DNA of 64,000 bases from Hippopus hippopus (taxonomy: Eukaryota > Mollusca > Bivalvia > Cardiida > Cardiidae): contig OX328097.1 of the NCBI GenBank assembly GCA_946811185.2, forward strand, positions 61,223,063-61,287,062, in the 5' to 3' direction. A program made the position numbers and the translations under genes. The notes below the pieces were generated by a model, which saw nothing but the letters and a program-made list of their open reading frames with translations, was not told the origin of the DNA and ran no database searches. This document shows, in pieces, positions 16,063 through 28,928 of this stretch; positions within the stretch are counted from its first letter, which is position 1, and every line of letters begins with the position of its first letter.

Positions 16063-19000
16063 ATGCAATATCTCATCATGCGCTCTCGACAGTTATTACG
16101 TGTCATTCCAAGTGTTAGCAAGCTAACAAGACAGATTCGAACTAGCTACCCTGCTGGACTAATGGCACCAATCAAGGTAATTTACATGGCATTTATTTCT
16201 GTTAAGCTAAACTGGTGCCAGATTCCGCTGACCGGCGACCTTCAACGCCACTAAATGACTTTTCTTTTATAGATCTACTTGCTTTCGATGAAAAGCTCAA
16301 TATAGAAAATATGAAATAAAAAACTGATCGTATTCAAACACTCTCACTAGTTCTAATGTCTTGTAGCCATAGACCTGTATCGTATGGGTGTAGAGATCTT
16401 TTGACCAATGTGACTTCTGTGACATGAGGTTAGAGTTTTATCATTACCGGAAGTAAAATTTTAAGAAACCGAAAGTACATAGTACAACAAACCCAAATAA
16501 TTTGATTTAATTTTGATATGATTATAATTTAGAATTAACTCTTTACCCCATAATGCCGTCTTTTAACGACCCTGAGGAAGAAGTCTGTTGGAAACATTGT
16601 GGGAAAAGGAGAAAATGCTGGTAAGTTGGTAACCAACATTTTCTCCATTTCCCACAAAGTTTTCTACCCTATCAAAGAAAGATTGCATCAATATTGAGCC
16701 ACATTGGACAAGGCTAAAATTCTGTCGTGTGGTAAATAGTTAAATGAATGAATTAGAGAATCTACAGGTTATTTAATTGTTTTTTCAAAACATCTAGGCA
16801 AACAGAGACAGTGCTATAAACCAGTATTTTCATCCTCAGACCACAATGTTTTCTGCCTTTCGTTTTCAATCATTTGAGCCACTTTTTATCTGTCATCTGT
16901 AATTGCTTTGCTATAGAGCTGTAGAATGTTTTACTCTTTTAACTTTACAAGCAAGGTGCTTTTGTCAATTTGGACTGTGTAGATCTATAAAGATCAGACA
17001 TCTAAAACTGTGTGGTACAGACAGGGAAATGAGAAATTGCTGGTATCGGAATGATCTTACTTTTTTCCATACAGTGTCTTCAAAAACTTTCTTTCACTGT
17101 TTCATAAAATTACATTTCATATGTTAACTCTTTACCAGACGACAAAATTCTAGACCGTTCCAAATTGAAAGCATTAGTAGATGACAGTATTAAAGTGACT
17201 CAAAAATTGAAATTTGTTTTGGAAGGTAAAAAAACATTGTGGAAAAAGTAGAAAATGTTGGTTATCAGCATTTTCTCCTTTTTCCACAATGTTTTCAAAA
17301 GGCTTCTTTCACAGAGTCGTGAAAACCCGGGATTGTTTGGTAAAGAGTTAACCTTTTACCAAACAAATCCATGCTATTTATAATGACCCTGACTGCTTGA
17401 GGAGGAAAGCCTTTTGAAAACTTTTCTGGAAAATGATGAAAATGCTGGTAACCAGCATTTATTTTTCTTTTCCTACAATGTTTTCTAACTATTTAGAGAC
17501 AAACATTATTACTTGAGCAACATATATTAAATTTTTATTAGTTATCTACAAAGGCTTTCAATATGAACAAGTTTAAATTTTGGCTGTTTGGTAAAGGGCT
17601 AAATTGTTGAAGTATGGCATGATTATTGATTCAATTTTTAAGGTTGGGGATTCTCTACCAAACGTGGATCTGTTTGAGGGCGACCCAGACACTGTCATAA
17701 ATACAAAGAAAGCATTTGGTCAGGGTACCCACATCATATTTGCTATTTTTGGAGCCTATACTGGAACTTGCCAAAATGTAAGTATTTTCAAGGAACCTAT
17801 TATTACAACTAAAGTATAGATACTATTACATGTACTACTACTGTTACTAAATTACACTGATACAGAAACCAGCTTAGGGAACCAAAGTAGAAAAATGAGC
17901 AACTGGTTGTAGTGAGTAATTTACCCCCCCCCCCCCCTTCAGCTTTTTCAAGATAGGGAACTCTTTATAACATGACAAAGATTTGGACTTGTTGAAATTT
18001 AAAGCAATCACAGATGACAACTTGAGTGTTGAACAAGTGATGGAAGGTGTATAAAGATAGAAAACATTGTGGGAAATGGAGAAAATGCTGGTTACCAGCA
18101 TTTTCTCTGTTTCCTACAATGTTTTCAAAAGCCTTCTACCTAGAAGTTGTTAAAATAGAGGAATACATAATAGAAGGTTGAAGAATTGCTTTCTTTACTT
18201 TGAAATATTTTGTCTTTAGGTCACTTGTACTAGTTTTTGAACAGCCTTAAATTGGCTGCATTTGATAAACTCTGTGTGATCCTTTGATCAAATCACAAAG
18301 TTGTGTTTCAATGGGTGGTATGTACCTTTACTTTACAATTTTTCCTCTGGAAAATGGACTGCTTTAAATACTGCTCTAAGAATTACAAGACTCCACTGAA
18401 AAAAATACATTAGCTGCAGTTTTAAGTTGAAATTGCTATATTAAAAATACATTTCTATTGACAAATAGTTGAATATGTCATTTGGGTCTAAAACAAAAAT
18501 ATGTGTTTAGGGTTTCCCTACCCTACCTAGAAAATGCTGCTAATCCTAAACTTTATATGCTACGATTGGAAAAAAAAAATCTGTCAGGTGTGATTTTGGT
18601 ACATGGTCCATGTAAAAAGTTTATGGGAAAAAAAAAATCCCTACCTACCTTACCTACAGCATCTCGGACCGAAACCCTAAACACAGACATTTCTTTGTTA
18701 GGCCTTGTGTAACGTTCATCATTTTGAAGGAAGTTTCCTGACAGATTGATAAATGTAAATAACTATTGCAGCTGTAGTCATTGATAAGTAGAATTTCCAG
18801 GGTACCCCCATGTTTAAGATAATGTGATGTAACATACTGATATTTTAAATGGGAACTTCCTTGGTACAATTTGGGTTAGATATAGTTATGGAATTGGCTG
18901 GGTTGTGATGAGTGATATTGTCCGAGGCATAGATCAAGGTAAAATTGGTACTGGACAAAATGCAGTCTCATCTTGGATCCGTAGTATACAGCATACTTGT

Positions 19001-22000
19001 TTTGTCTACCTGAAGGATAGATAGAAAATCTGTCTTGGTTCCAGTGGATTGTATTTGTTTTCAGCATGTACCAACCTTTGTCAAGAACTACGATCAGCTG
19101 AAGGCAAAAGGTGTGGATTCTATCAACTGTGTGTCTGTAAATGACCCATTTGTGATGCAGGCATTTGGACAAAGCATGGCCGTGGGTGACAAAGTAGGTA
19201 TTGTGACATAATTTGAACTGCAGTTTCATTTCCTCTTTACAAAATGACATAATTTTAGACTTGTCCAAATTGAAAGCATTTACAGACAACTTACCAAAAG
19301 AGTGACAAATCGTAGTATTTGTCTGTGGTAGGGTAGAAAACAAGATTGAACCTCATCTGAACTTTCTGAAAAGTACCTAAATTTGCACTTAAACAAATGA
19401 ACTGTGTATTTGTACAAAAATAGCTAAAGGATGTTCACCCTGTTTGTCCTAAATAACTCTTTACCACACAACAAAAATGTACACTTGTCCAAATTGAAAG
19501 CATCTGCAGACATCAATTTAAATGCAGCTTAAATGATGGGTTTTACCCAGGATAGGGTAGAAAACATTGTGGAAAAAGGAGAAGATGCTGGTTCTCCTTT
19601 TCCCACTATGTTTTTAAAAGGCTTCCTTCTCAGGTTTGTTAAACCTTGTGATTATTTGCTAAAGAGTTAATCCTCTAAGTAACTGGTAACCAGCATTTTC
19701 TCCTTTTCCACACAATGTTTTCTACCCTATCAAAGACAAATTTCCTCATTTGAGTCACATTTGAATTTTCATCTGCAAATGCTTTCAATTTGGAAAAGTC
19801 TAAATTTTTCTCATGTGGTAAAGAGTTAGCCCTATACCATACAATCCCTACTTTTAAGGATCCTGAGGAAGAAGGCTTTTGAAAACATGGTAGAAAAAGG
19901 AGAAAATGCTGGTAGCCAGCATTTTCTCTTTTTCCCACAATGTTTTCTAGCTGTTCATAAAAATACTGTCATCTGAAAAACATTTTAACTGTTGGCTGCA
20001 AATTCCTTGAATATGGACGAGTTCAAAATTTTTCTGTGTGGTAAAGGGTTAAAGAGTACATTCTCAGTCAGTGTTAAAGATACAGATATTGAAATCTCAA
20101 AGCTGTTTTGGTGAGGATATCTTGGAAAGCAGCAGACAGTGTGAATCCAACATCAGACGGCATGTTATGTGCAGTCTGATCTTTATCTTCTCTGTCCATT
20201 TAGGCAATTAATCCTTGTTCTGCTAAATAAGTTATATAAAACTTTCAAGCCGAGATATTAAAAACCTGATTAATGTTGTTTCAAATTTATTTTTGAGAAA
20301 AAAATCTCCTTATCGCACATTGTAGATCAAAGGTCAGACTGCACATTTTGTGCAGTCTGATCTTGATCTACAGTGCTAAAAAAGGTCGGTGAGTCACGCT
20401 TAGCAGCTGAAGGGTTAAGTAAGGATTCAGCACTTCAAGGGTTAAAGACATATATCACAAAGATTAGCGCTCATCCATATTGCCGTGGACAGTGAATCCA
20501 AAATGCACCCATGTATTTCTGCACAAATGGTAATACTATTTTTATACTGAAACAAGTAGCACCTTCTTTAGATAGCATTAGTAAAGAGAAAACATGGATC
20601 TGTGATCTGTCACCGTGACATACTTCAAATACTGTTGTCATGGTGTTACACACTGAACAAGCAAACAAAAACAGGAAATTTAAAGCTGTGGCAGTATAAC
20701 AGTTTCCATTTTCAAAATTATTGTGGGAAAAAGAGAAATTGCTCCTAATGAGCAATTTCTCCTTTTCCGACTAAGTCTGCAGAGCTTTTATCCTATTTAG
20801 GATATACTTCATGAAGAAAAAGAAAAGAGGAAGATCATATGATTGTATTTCTTGTTTTGATCTCCAAGATCCTGTTTGTTTTCCCATTACTCCTTAGCAT
20901 ATGACAAAATGTTACATTTATCCAAATTGAAAGCTTTTGGAGGTGATAACTCATATTTGAATAAAATGATTGAATTTGTCTTTGAAAGTGTAGAAAACAG
21001 TGTGGGAAAAGGAGAAAGTTGTTACCAGCATTTTCTCCTTACCCAGAAATGTTCTCAGAAGCCTTGCTCTCTTATGAGTTGTTGAAACATGAAATTGCTT
21101 TGTAAAGAGTTAAATCATGTGTGTAAAATAATCTGTTAGTGAACAATCCCTCTTTTTTATGACGATGAGGAAGACTGCTTTTTAATCCTTTACAACACAA
21201 TTCAGAAGTTTAACAACATTTAGGAGGAAGACTTTTGAAAATATTGTGGGAAAAGGAGAAAATGCTGGTAACCAGCATTTTCTCCATTTCCTACAATGTT
21301 TTCTATCTTTCCACAAAGAAATTTCAGTTTTTCAGTCACATTTATGGTGTCATCTGGAAATGCTTTCAAATTTGACAAGTTCAAAATTGGGTTGTTCGTT
21401 TAAAGTCCATGTATTAAAGCAAGCATCACGGGAAAAGTAGAAAAATTTCTAAAATCGGCATTTTCTCCTTTTCCAACAATGTTTTCTACCATTCAAAGAC
21501 AGAAATAATCTATTGAGCAATATTTAATTTGTCATCTGCAAATTCTTTTAATTTTATCAAGCCTAAAATTCTGTTTTTGGGTAAAGGGTCAACCACCATG
21601 TGAGAAAAATACTCAAAATTTTTCTAAACAATACCTTTCTTTACGACCATGAGGAAGACTTCTATTGAAAACATAATGACAAAGGAAGAAAATGCTGGAA
21701 GCCATCATTTTCTCCAAGTGCTGCAATGATTTAAGTGTTCTAGCTTTTCTCAGACAAATTTCAGTAATTTAGTCACATTTGATTGGTTATTTGAAAATGA
21801 TATCAGTATGCACAAGTCTTAAAAGAGTAAGGAAAAGCCATATGGTATGACTTAGACTTGTTCAAAGTGAAAGAACTTGCACACAACTAAAGAAATGTGA
21901 CTCAAAAATTCAAATTTGTTTTGGGAACAATGGAAAATATTGTGAGAAAAAGCGAAATGCTGGTTATCATAAGTTTCTCCTTTAACCACAGTGTTTTCAA

Positions 22001-25000
22001 AAGCCTACTTTTTCAGGTTGTTAAAAATCAGGATTGTTTGGATTATCTCAAAGAATACAAGAGCCACATCCAACAGAAATATTTTGGTATTTGTGGATAC
22101 AACATTGTTGAATCTAAATCACTCACCTCTGAATATTCCTCACTCCTGTCTCACACTGGCTTGGGAAGAATAAGATGTTAAATACAGGTAAAGGAAATTC
22201 CAGGAAAGCGTGGATAGGTGCACTGACACTGAGATATGATTTTAAAAAAATGTGAAAAAAAATAAACAACAAACAAGTAAGTCCTAATTTTGACATTTAC
22301 ATATAATTTACAGGTGAGATGTCTTGCTGATACACAAGGAAAGTTCACAGAGGTATGTAGCTTGGGTTCATGTAGTCTTACTGAAATGTGAGTTTTTACA
22401 TCCCTGATGTTGACAGGAAGAAACTGAGAATTTGGGAAAAGGGGAAATTTTTCTTGCTTATCACTGGAATTTACCCGTTTAAACAAAATATTGACCATAT
22501 TATTGAAAAATATTTTCCTTTCCTTTAAATATTATGTCTCTTTTTTTAACCCTTTACCAAATGGCCCTGTGTTTCAATAACCTACAATGTTTCCCAAGGT
22601 TGTTAAAACTTGCAGACGACAAATTTAATGTTGCTTTAATGGTGATTTCTGTATGTAACAGGGTAGAAAACATTGTGGGAAAAGGAGAGAATGCTGGTTA
22701 TCAGCATTTTCTAAATTCCCTACAATGTTTCCCAAGGTCGTTAAACCTTGCAGCCGACAAATTTAATGTTGTTTAAATGGTGATTTTTGTATGTAACAGG
22801 GTAGAAAACATTGTGGGGAAAGGAGAGAGTGCTGGTTACCCGCATTTTCTAAATTCCCTACAATTTTTTCCAAGGTCGTTAAAACTTGCGATTGTGTGGT
22901 AAAGAGTTAAAAACATTTTGAAAATATTGTGGGAAAAGGAGAACCAGAATTTTCTTTTTACTACAATGTTTTCTTCCCTTCAAGGACGAAACCCATCAAT
23001 TAGGCTGTATTTTGTTTGTAGTATGCAAATACTTTGAATATGAAAAAGTCTTATCTTTTTTCATTGAGTTTGTTTGTACAGTGTATTATGCTGTTTCCAT
23101 CATTCTTTCAGTCAAATTGCAGTGGCCAGTTCACCTACCTATGGTTTACTGGAGTTTTATCAGTGCTTTGCACAAAATTCTTCCCAAACCACTTTGTCGT
23201 TTGGTAGAGATTTAATTTGTGCTAGATTTTGTTTGGTTTTAACACAGCATATTGCAATAAAGTTTAGGTTCGTAACCATGGAAATTATTTTTAGACATGA
23301 CATTGACAAAATACAACTGACAGCAAAAGTGAAATATATGTAGAAATGAAATACTGTTTTTATTGAAAAAGGAAGTATTGTAGGGAAAAGAAGAAATTCG
23401 CTTGAGAAGTATAAGCTCTATCTAAATTACAGCATGCATGGTTTGGGTATGTTCTTGGGCAAGTCACTGCATTACCCCAGCTTTTTACTCTTAAAGCCTT
23501 GGAAATACATTTATAACTCTTTATCAAACAACCCAGTGTTGTAATGACCAAAAGAGAATGCTTTTGAAAACATTGTGGGAAAAGGAGAAAATTTCTCCTT
23601 TTCCCTCAATGTTTTCAACCCTTTACAGACAAATTTAATTATGTGTTCAATATTCAACTTGTCATTTACAAATTGCTTTAATTTTGGCCTTTGTAAATTT
23701 TTTGTCGACTAATTAATTGAGTTGTCGCCATGATGAAACTGAAATATTGTGTGATGTGGATAAAACACTACTGAAGCAAGTGAACAGAGATCTGTTTAAC
23801 CCTTTACCACATAATCCAGAGTTTTGATGACTTTGGATTAAAAAGACATTTGAAAACCATGTGGGAAAGGGAGAAAATGCTTGTAACAAGCATTTTCTCC
23901 CTTTCCCACAATGTTTTCTACCCTTTCAATGAAAATTTCTTCCATTTGAGCCACTTTTGATATGTCATCTGCAAAAGTTTTGGATTTGGGTGAGTCCAAA
24001 GTTTTGTTAAATGGTAAAGACTTGATGGAGGAAAGTGAAATGGGGTTTGAGGTGAGGATTGCAGATACGGTACCATGTGAGTGGCCAAGTTAAATCTTGT
24101 TTCCCTACTTTCTTCATTAGATGTAAACTTATTCTTTGTCCTGTAAACCCTTTTATTCAAGTTTAGTTGCTCAGTCTCTAATATAGAGGGGCTGAAGCCA
24201 GTTGGTTGCTGGTTTCGAATCGCCAGCTCCATCAATTTCTATCCAAGGATTTTTGATGATCAAGGGAGGTAAATCTTGTTTTACTCATTGTAGATCCATT
24301 TTAGTTTATCACTTAACTCCCTTGATTAATCAGAGAAACCATGTTTCAGTTTTCTGTGAATGATTTTTTCTAATGTTACTAATTATGTCATATTTAAAAA
24401 GTAGATCAAATTCATGATTGCAAAATGACCCAGTCTATTGAGTCAATATTGCACCCTTTTATTGAATGTAACCATCCAGTTTCTCTCTGTTTGAAAATAT
24501 AGTGTTAGTATAATAAATAATAACAAATGTATAGTAGTATTACGAGAAATTTTTTAATGCGAAAAAAAAAAATCTGAATAGGCCTTTTCAAACTTTTAGT
24601 TTTTTTATTTTTACAATATAATTCCTTTTTGATGACTCTATCCTGCAAAACAAAGTACCTGTAAAGCATATACTAAGATTTTAATACAATGTAGTCTCAA
24701 AAGTTGACCCAACTCCTACCAGGATTTGATCCTAGAAATTCAGAGTGAGATGCTGGTGACTTACCCCGATATAATTGTTTCTTAAGCTTCTGTCATAACT
24801 GTAGGAGTAGATTTCTTTTCATAATAGTAGTTTCACTCCTTTGACTTATTTTTTTCTGAAAATTAATCTCTTGGACAAATTCATAAAGAGTGTTATATGC
24901 CTTGCAGGTTTTCAAACTTTCAATTTTTGTAAAATATGTCTGTTCCTATTATAGGCTAGACACACTGTAAGTGTTTAACTGTATCACACAACAAAATTTT

Positions 25001-27412
25001 AGACTGTTCCAAGTTCAAGGCATATGCAGACGACAAGTCAAGGGTGGCTCAAATGATTAAACTTGCCTTTAATTTAGTAGAATACATTTGTGGGAAAAGG
25101 AGAAAATGCTTGATACCAGCATTTTCTCCTTTTCCCACAGTGTTTGCAAAAGCTTTGCTTTTCAAGGTTATTAAAACTCGGGATTGTGTGGTAAAGGAGT
25201 AAAGCTTGAATAAAGAGCAGTAATAGTAGTTTTCTTTTCTTTTCTTTATAGGCAATTGACATGGAACTCGATGGAACTGCCATTGTGGGAAACAAACGCT
25301 CTAAAAGGTACCTTTCCTTTGTTAGCCTTTTTCCAGACAACATTATGTGTTTATGAAAGGCTTTTGAAAACTTTCAAAGAAGAATAATTTAGAAATCATT
25401 GTGGGTAAAGGAGAAAATGCTGGTTTTTCCACAGTGGTTTCTACAAGTCTAAAACAAATTGTGTTATTTAACCCTTTCCCAGATAAGCCCTGGTTTTTAC
25501 GGCTCTGAGGTTGAAGGCATTTGAAAACACTGTGGAAAAAAGAGAAAATGCTCATAATGAGCGCTTTCTCCATTTTCCACAGTGTTTTCATCCCTCACAG
25601 ATAACAGCACCACCTTTTTAACCACTCTAAATTTGTTGTCTGGTAATTCTTTCAATTTCAGCAGACCAAAATTACCTCATCTGGTAAAGAGTTAAGCCAC
25701 ATTTGATATGTCCTCTACTAATGCCTTTAGTTTAAAGAAGCCTAAATCTTTTGTTGTAATAGCTAATCCTTTAAATTGTAAGCGATGATATTAAAACTAA
25801 AAAACAAAATCGTGACAGGGACACTACAAAGCTTGTGAATGTGTTGGACACCACATTATGGTATCATTAAATCTGAACATAAGTTCAAAATGATGCAAAG
25901 ATCAATTCATAAACTTCAGCACAGAAAAAATATTTATTGTACCCTAGCATTTTGTCAAATTCCACTATTTTTCTGTGCTGTGTATCAAAACAAAAAATCT
26001 TATTTTTGCACCCTGGTAATTGTAAGTTTTACTTGTCTAAAGTTGAGTAAGCTTGATTCATTAACCCTTTACCAAGCAATCTTGGGTTTTGATGATCCAG
26101 AAGCAGAAAGCTTTTGAAAAAGAGAACAAAACTTTTGAAAGTTTGTAAAATGCTTGTATCTAACATTTTCTCCATTTTTATAAGCCCGTCGAAGACGGGA
26201 CGTATTATGGGATCACCCATGGCGTACGGGCGGGCGGGCGTCCGGGCAGGCGTCCATCCGGGCGGGCGGGCGGGTGGGTGGCGTCCAGTTCTTTGTCCGG
26301 AGCATAACTTTGTCATCTCCAGTCTGATTGACTTAAAACTTGGCATGTGTGTTAGTTGCAATCATACGGAGTGCAGTGCGAAAGAACCATAACTCTACCT
26401 CGTGCTGTCTTTGAGTTATTTCCCTTTGATCGTCATATTTACAGCATTTTCTGCTTGTCCAGAGCATAACTTTGTCATCTCCGGTCCGATTGACTTGAAA
26501 CTTGGCATTTGTGTTTGTTGCAATAATACAGAGTGCAGTGCGAAAGAACCATAACTCTACCTCGTGCTGTCTTTGAGTTATTTCCCTTTGATCATCATTT
26601 TTACAGCATTTTCTGCTTGTCCAGAGCATAACTCTGTCATCTCCAGTCCGATTGACTTGAAACTTGGCATTTGTGTTTGTTGCAATAATACGGAGTGCAG
26701 TGCAAAAGAACCATAACTCTACCTCTTGCTGTCTTTGAGTTATTTCCCTTTGATCATCATTTTTACAGCATTTTCTGCTTGTCCGGAGCATAACTTTGTC
26801 ATCTCTAGTCTGAACATCTTCAAATTTGGTATGCATGATTGTTGAAAATTTATGGAGTGCAGTGCACAAGAACCATAACTCTTCCTAGCACAAATTTTGA
26901 GTTATTTCCCTTTGATCGTCATTTTTACAGCATTTAGTGCTTGTCCGGAATATAACTTTGTCATCTCAAGTCAGAGTGACTTCAAACTTTGTATGCATGT
27001 TTGTTGCAACATTACGGAGTACAGTGCGCAAGAACAATAACTCTACCTAGTGCGGATTTTGAGTAATTCCACTTTGATCTTCATTTTTGCAGGATTATTA
27101 TACCCCCTCGACAACTGGTGGTGGGACGGGCGTATCTTGCGACAATTTGCCACTCTTGTTTAACAATGTTTTCTGCCTTTTCAAAAACAAATCCCGTAAT
27201 TAAAGTCACATTTGATTTGTTGTCTACAAGTGCTTTGAATTAGGACAAGTCTAAAATTTTGATGTATGGTACAGCATTCAAAAATAAATTTTCATTGCAG
27301 ATACATCATGGTGGTGAAGGATGGAAAAGTGAGCAAATTGCAAGTCGAGGATGATGTCGCACAAGTCACCTGCACTGCCGGAACAGATGCTCTCCAAATT
27401 CTGGAAAATTAA
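16063..27412 (+). CDS. PRDX5: Peroxiredoxin-5, complete six-exon gene, altered active site
   Basis: An atypical 2-Cys peroxiredoxin that reduces peroxides with thioredoxin. Exons: 16,063-16,176; 17,643-17,777; 19,065-19,193; 22,314-22,352; 25,251-25,306; 27,301-27,412 (TAA at 27,410). All introns are GT-AG, phases 0,0,0,0,2, giving about 195 residues. Exon 1 is Arg/Leu/Ser-rich, like a mitochondrial presequence. The internal MAPIK Met could start a short form, as in other PRDX5 genes. A start at 16,078 is equally possible. Exon 2 carries the peroxidatic Cys, but the usual PGAFTPTC reads FGAYTGTC: the invariant Pro is Phe. Cys in INCVSVNDPF and the resolving-type Cys in VTCTAG are present. The reading frame is intact through all exons, so this is either a diverged paralogue or an early pseudogene. 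Introns are full of hairpin MITEs. Confidence 0.9.
16530..26160. repeat. Cluster of MITE family A (TTAACYCTTTACCA / ATGCTGG hairpins)
   Basis: A full unit of about 225 bp is seen at 17,122-17,349. It has termini TTAACTCTTTACCA and TGGTAAAGAGTTAA and a central hairpin with AACATTGTGG at the base and GCTGGTTATCAGC at the tip. Hairpin cores occur near 16,600, 17,240, 17,420, 18,065, 19,560, 19,680, 19,885, 20,725, 20,995, 21,240, 21,430, 21,670, 21,940, 22,670, 22,805, 22,920, 23,570, 23,860, 25,085, 25,400 and 25,525. Later ones lie near 28,250, 29,655, 29,970, 32,840, 33,020, 34,870, 40,350, 47,780, 50,300, 53,460, 53,830, 55,415, 57,820, 58,090 and 63,940. They occupy much of the introns of the first PRDX5 gene. 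No autonomous transposase is present. Confidence 0.85.
24140..24240 (+). repeat. Possible tRNA-like SINE head, degraded
   Basis: TAGTTGCTCAGTC resembles a polymerase III A box, and GGTTTCGAATCGCC resembles a B box about 60 bases later. The tail is not recognised. This is more likely a SINE remnant than a tRNA gene because no complete cloverleaf is evident. Confidence 0.4.
26183..27165 (-). repeat. Tandem array, 162-bp unit, about five copies, within a GC-rich-flanked element
   Basis: The marker TGTCC(A/G)GAGCATAAC recurs at 26,294, 26,456, 26,618 and 26,780, with a degraded form at 26,942. The spacing is exactly 162 bases each time. The left flank is a run of CGGGCGGGCGG-type repeats after CCCGTCGAAGACGGGACG. 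The right flank contains CCCCTCGACAACTGG and GACGGGCGTATC. Because 162 is a multiple of three, a long leftward frame (26,333-26,869) stays open, but it is a by-product of the repeat. The array lies in the last intron of PRDX5. Confidence 0.85.
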
Positions 27413-28673
27413 ATCAAATAGGAGAATGAGCAATACAATCTCCACAGTACATGCAATCTCACTCTTTTGACTTTCCGCATTGTTTTCTTGTCTCACAGGA
27501 AGTTGTGCTTTAACTGAATATTCCATTATTGCCTTTATATATGACACATGCACTGTGAAAAGGGGGTTAAATGCATCTGCAAAAAGTTTTTAACCCAGGT
27601 CAGCCTGCGCAGACTGTGCAGGCTGACCTGGGTTGAAACTTTTTGCTTTTGGTAAATTTTCTGCATGTGAAAGGACTAATCTACGTTGTAATACTGTTTT
27701 TTTGTTAGACAGAATAGATTTTGAGAGTCAATGAATATGTGATGACTTGCTACTATAATGCATCACAGAGATACGTTAATGCATCTGCAAAAAGTATCAA
27801 CCAAGGTCAGCCTGCATAAGCTGACCTCGGTTGAAACTTTTTGCTTTTGGGAAATTTTCTGCATATAAAATGACCAGTCTTTGTTGTGATACAGTTGGTT
27901 ATTACACAAAATGGATTTTGTAGGTCCATGAATTATGTAATGACTTCTCTACTTTGAGGCATCATGGAAATGCATTAAGCCCCCTTTTACTGAATAGTAG
28001 TATTCCATTATTGCTTTTACATAGATATTTGTACATCGTTGTTTAGATTTTTTTCTGCGTAAATTTTTTTTTCGTCTTTTTGGAAGGCAACAGCGTAGAA
28101 TTTACAAGTGCTAGGAAATGGTGTGTGTGATGATTAACTCTTTACCAGATTACAGAATTTTACACTCGACCAATTTCAAAGTGTCCAATTGCAGACGACA
28201 AATCAATTGTTAGTCAAAACTTGAAACTTGTCTCTTAAAGGGTAGAAACATCATGATCAAAGGAGAAAATCCTGGTTCACAGCATTTTCTCTTTTTCCCA
28301 CAGTGTTTTCAAATACCTTATATTACAAGGTCTTTTAAACTCATGAAATTTGGTAAAAGCTTAATACGTCAGTGGAATAAGTCTATATAGGTTTTTGAAA
28401 TATTAAAGGAAAAGGGATAATAACCACTGTTTATAAATTAATTGCTCCTATTGCCACAATGCTTTACATAATTATATTACCAGTTGAAGAAAGGTATGTT
28501 TTATTGTCCTTTCTTTCCTTTCAATTTTACTCTCTCCTTTTTGTCACCTGTAGGGGTTTTGGTTACTTGTACATGTATGTCTACAATTCATGACTACAGT
28601 TGTTTTGCTGTCAGTGAAGATCAACTTCAGATTGCTCAGTAAGTCTGTCTCTTTTCCACCATTATCATATAGC
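27413..28673. other. Downstream flank of PRDX5 copy 1: MITEs only
   Basis: Two family C copies stand close together (about 27,548-27,690 and 27,775-27,985), and a family A hairpin lies at about 28,250-28,310. No further exon, RNA gene or clear polyadenylation signal was recognised. Confidence 0.6.
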
Positions 28674-28928
28674 TTGCAACACGCAAAAAGGGGCATTCGG
28701 ACATTTGCGTAAAGTGCCGTCTCTGATCAGCCTGCGCAGTCCGCGCAGGCTAATCTGAGAGGGCACTTTACGACTACATTAGATTTTGTGCTACAGTAGA
28801 CTTGCTCAAAACAGAAAATTACATAAAAAACGGAAAGTGTCGTTTCGGATTAGCCTGCGGGGACTGCGCAGGCTGATTCAAGATGACACGACGCAAATGT
28901 CCGAATGCCCCTTTTCGCGTGTTGCAGG
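28674..28928. mobile_element. MITE family D (double hairpin), copy 1
   Basis: About 255 bp with terminal inverted repeats TTGCAACACGC...GCGTGTTGCA. Inside each end is a separate hairpin built on GATCAGCCTGCGCAGTCCGC or its variant, so the element folds as two stems joined by a spacer. Copy 2 lies at 52,758-53,012. Frames inside it are repeat-derived. Confidence 0.85.

Noticed and set aside
24140..24240. tRNA gene
   Set aside because: A- and B-box-like sequences are present but no complete cloverleaf or anticodon arm. A SINE remnant is more likely.
26333..26869. 178-residue leftward open frame
   Set aside because: It is the translation of the 162-bp tandem repeat, open only because the unit is a multiple of three.
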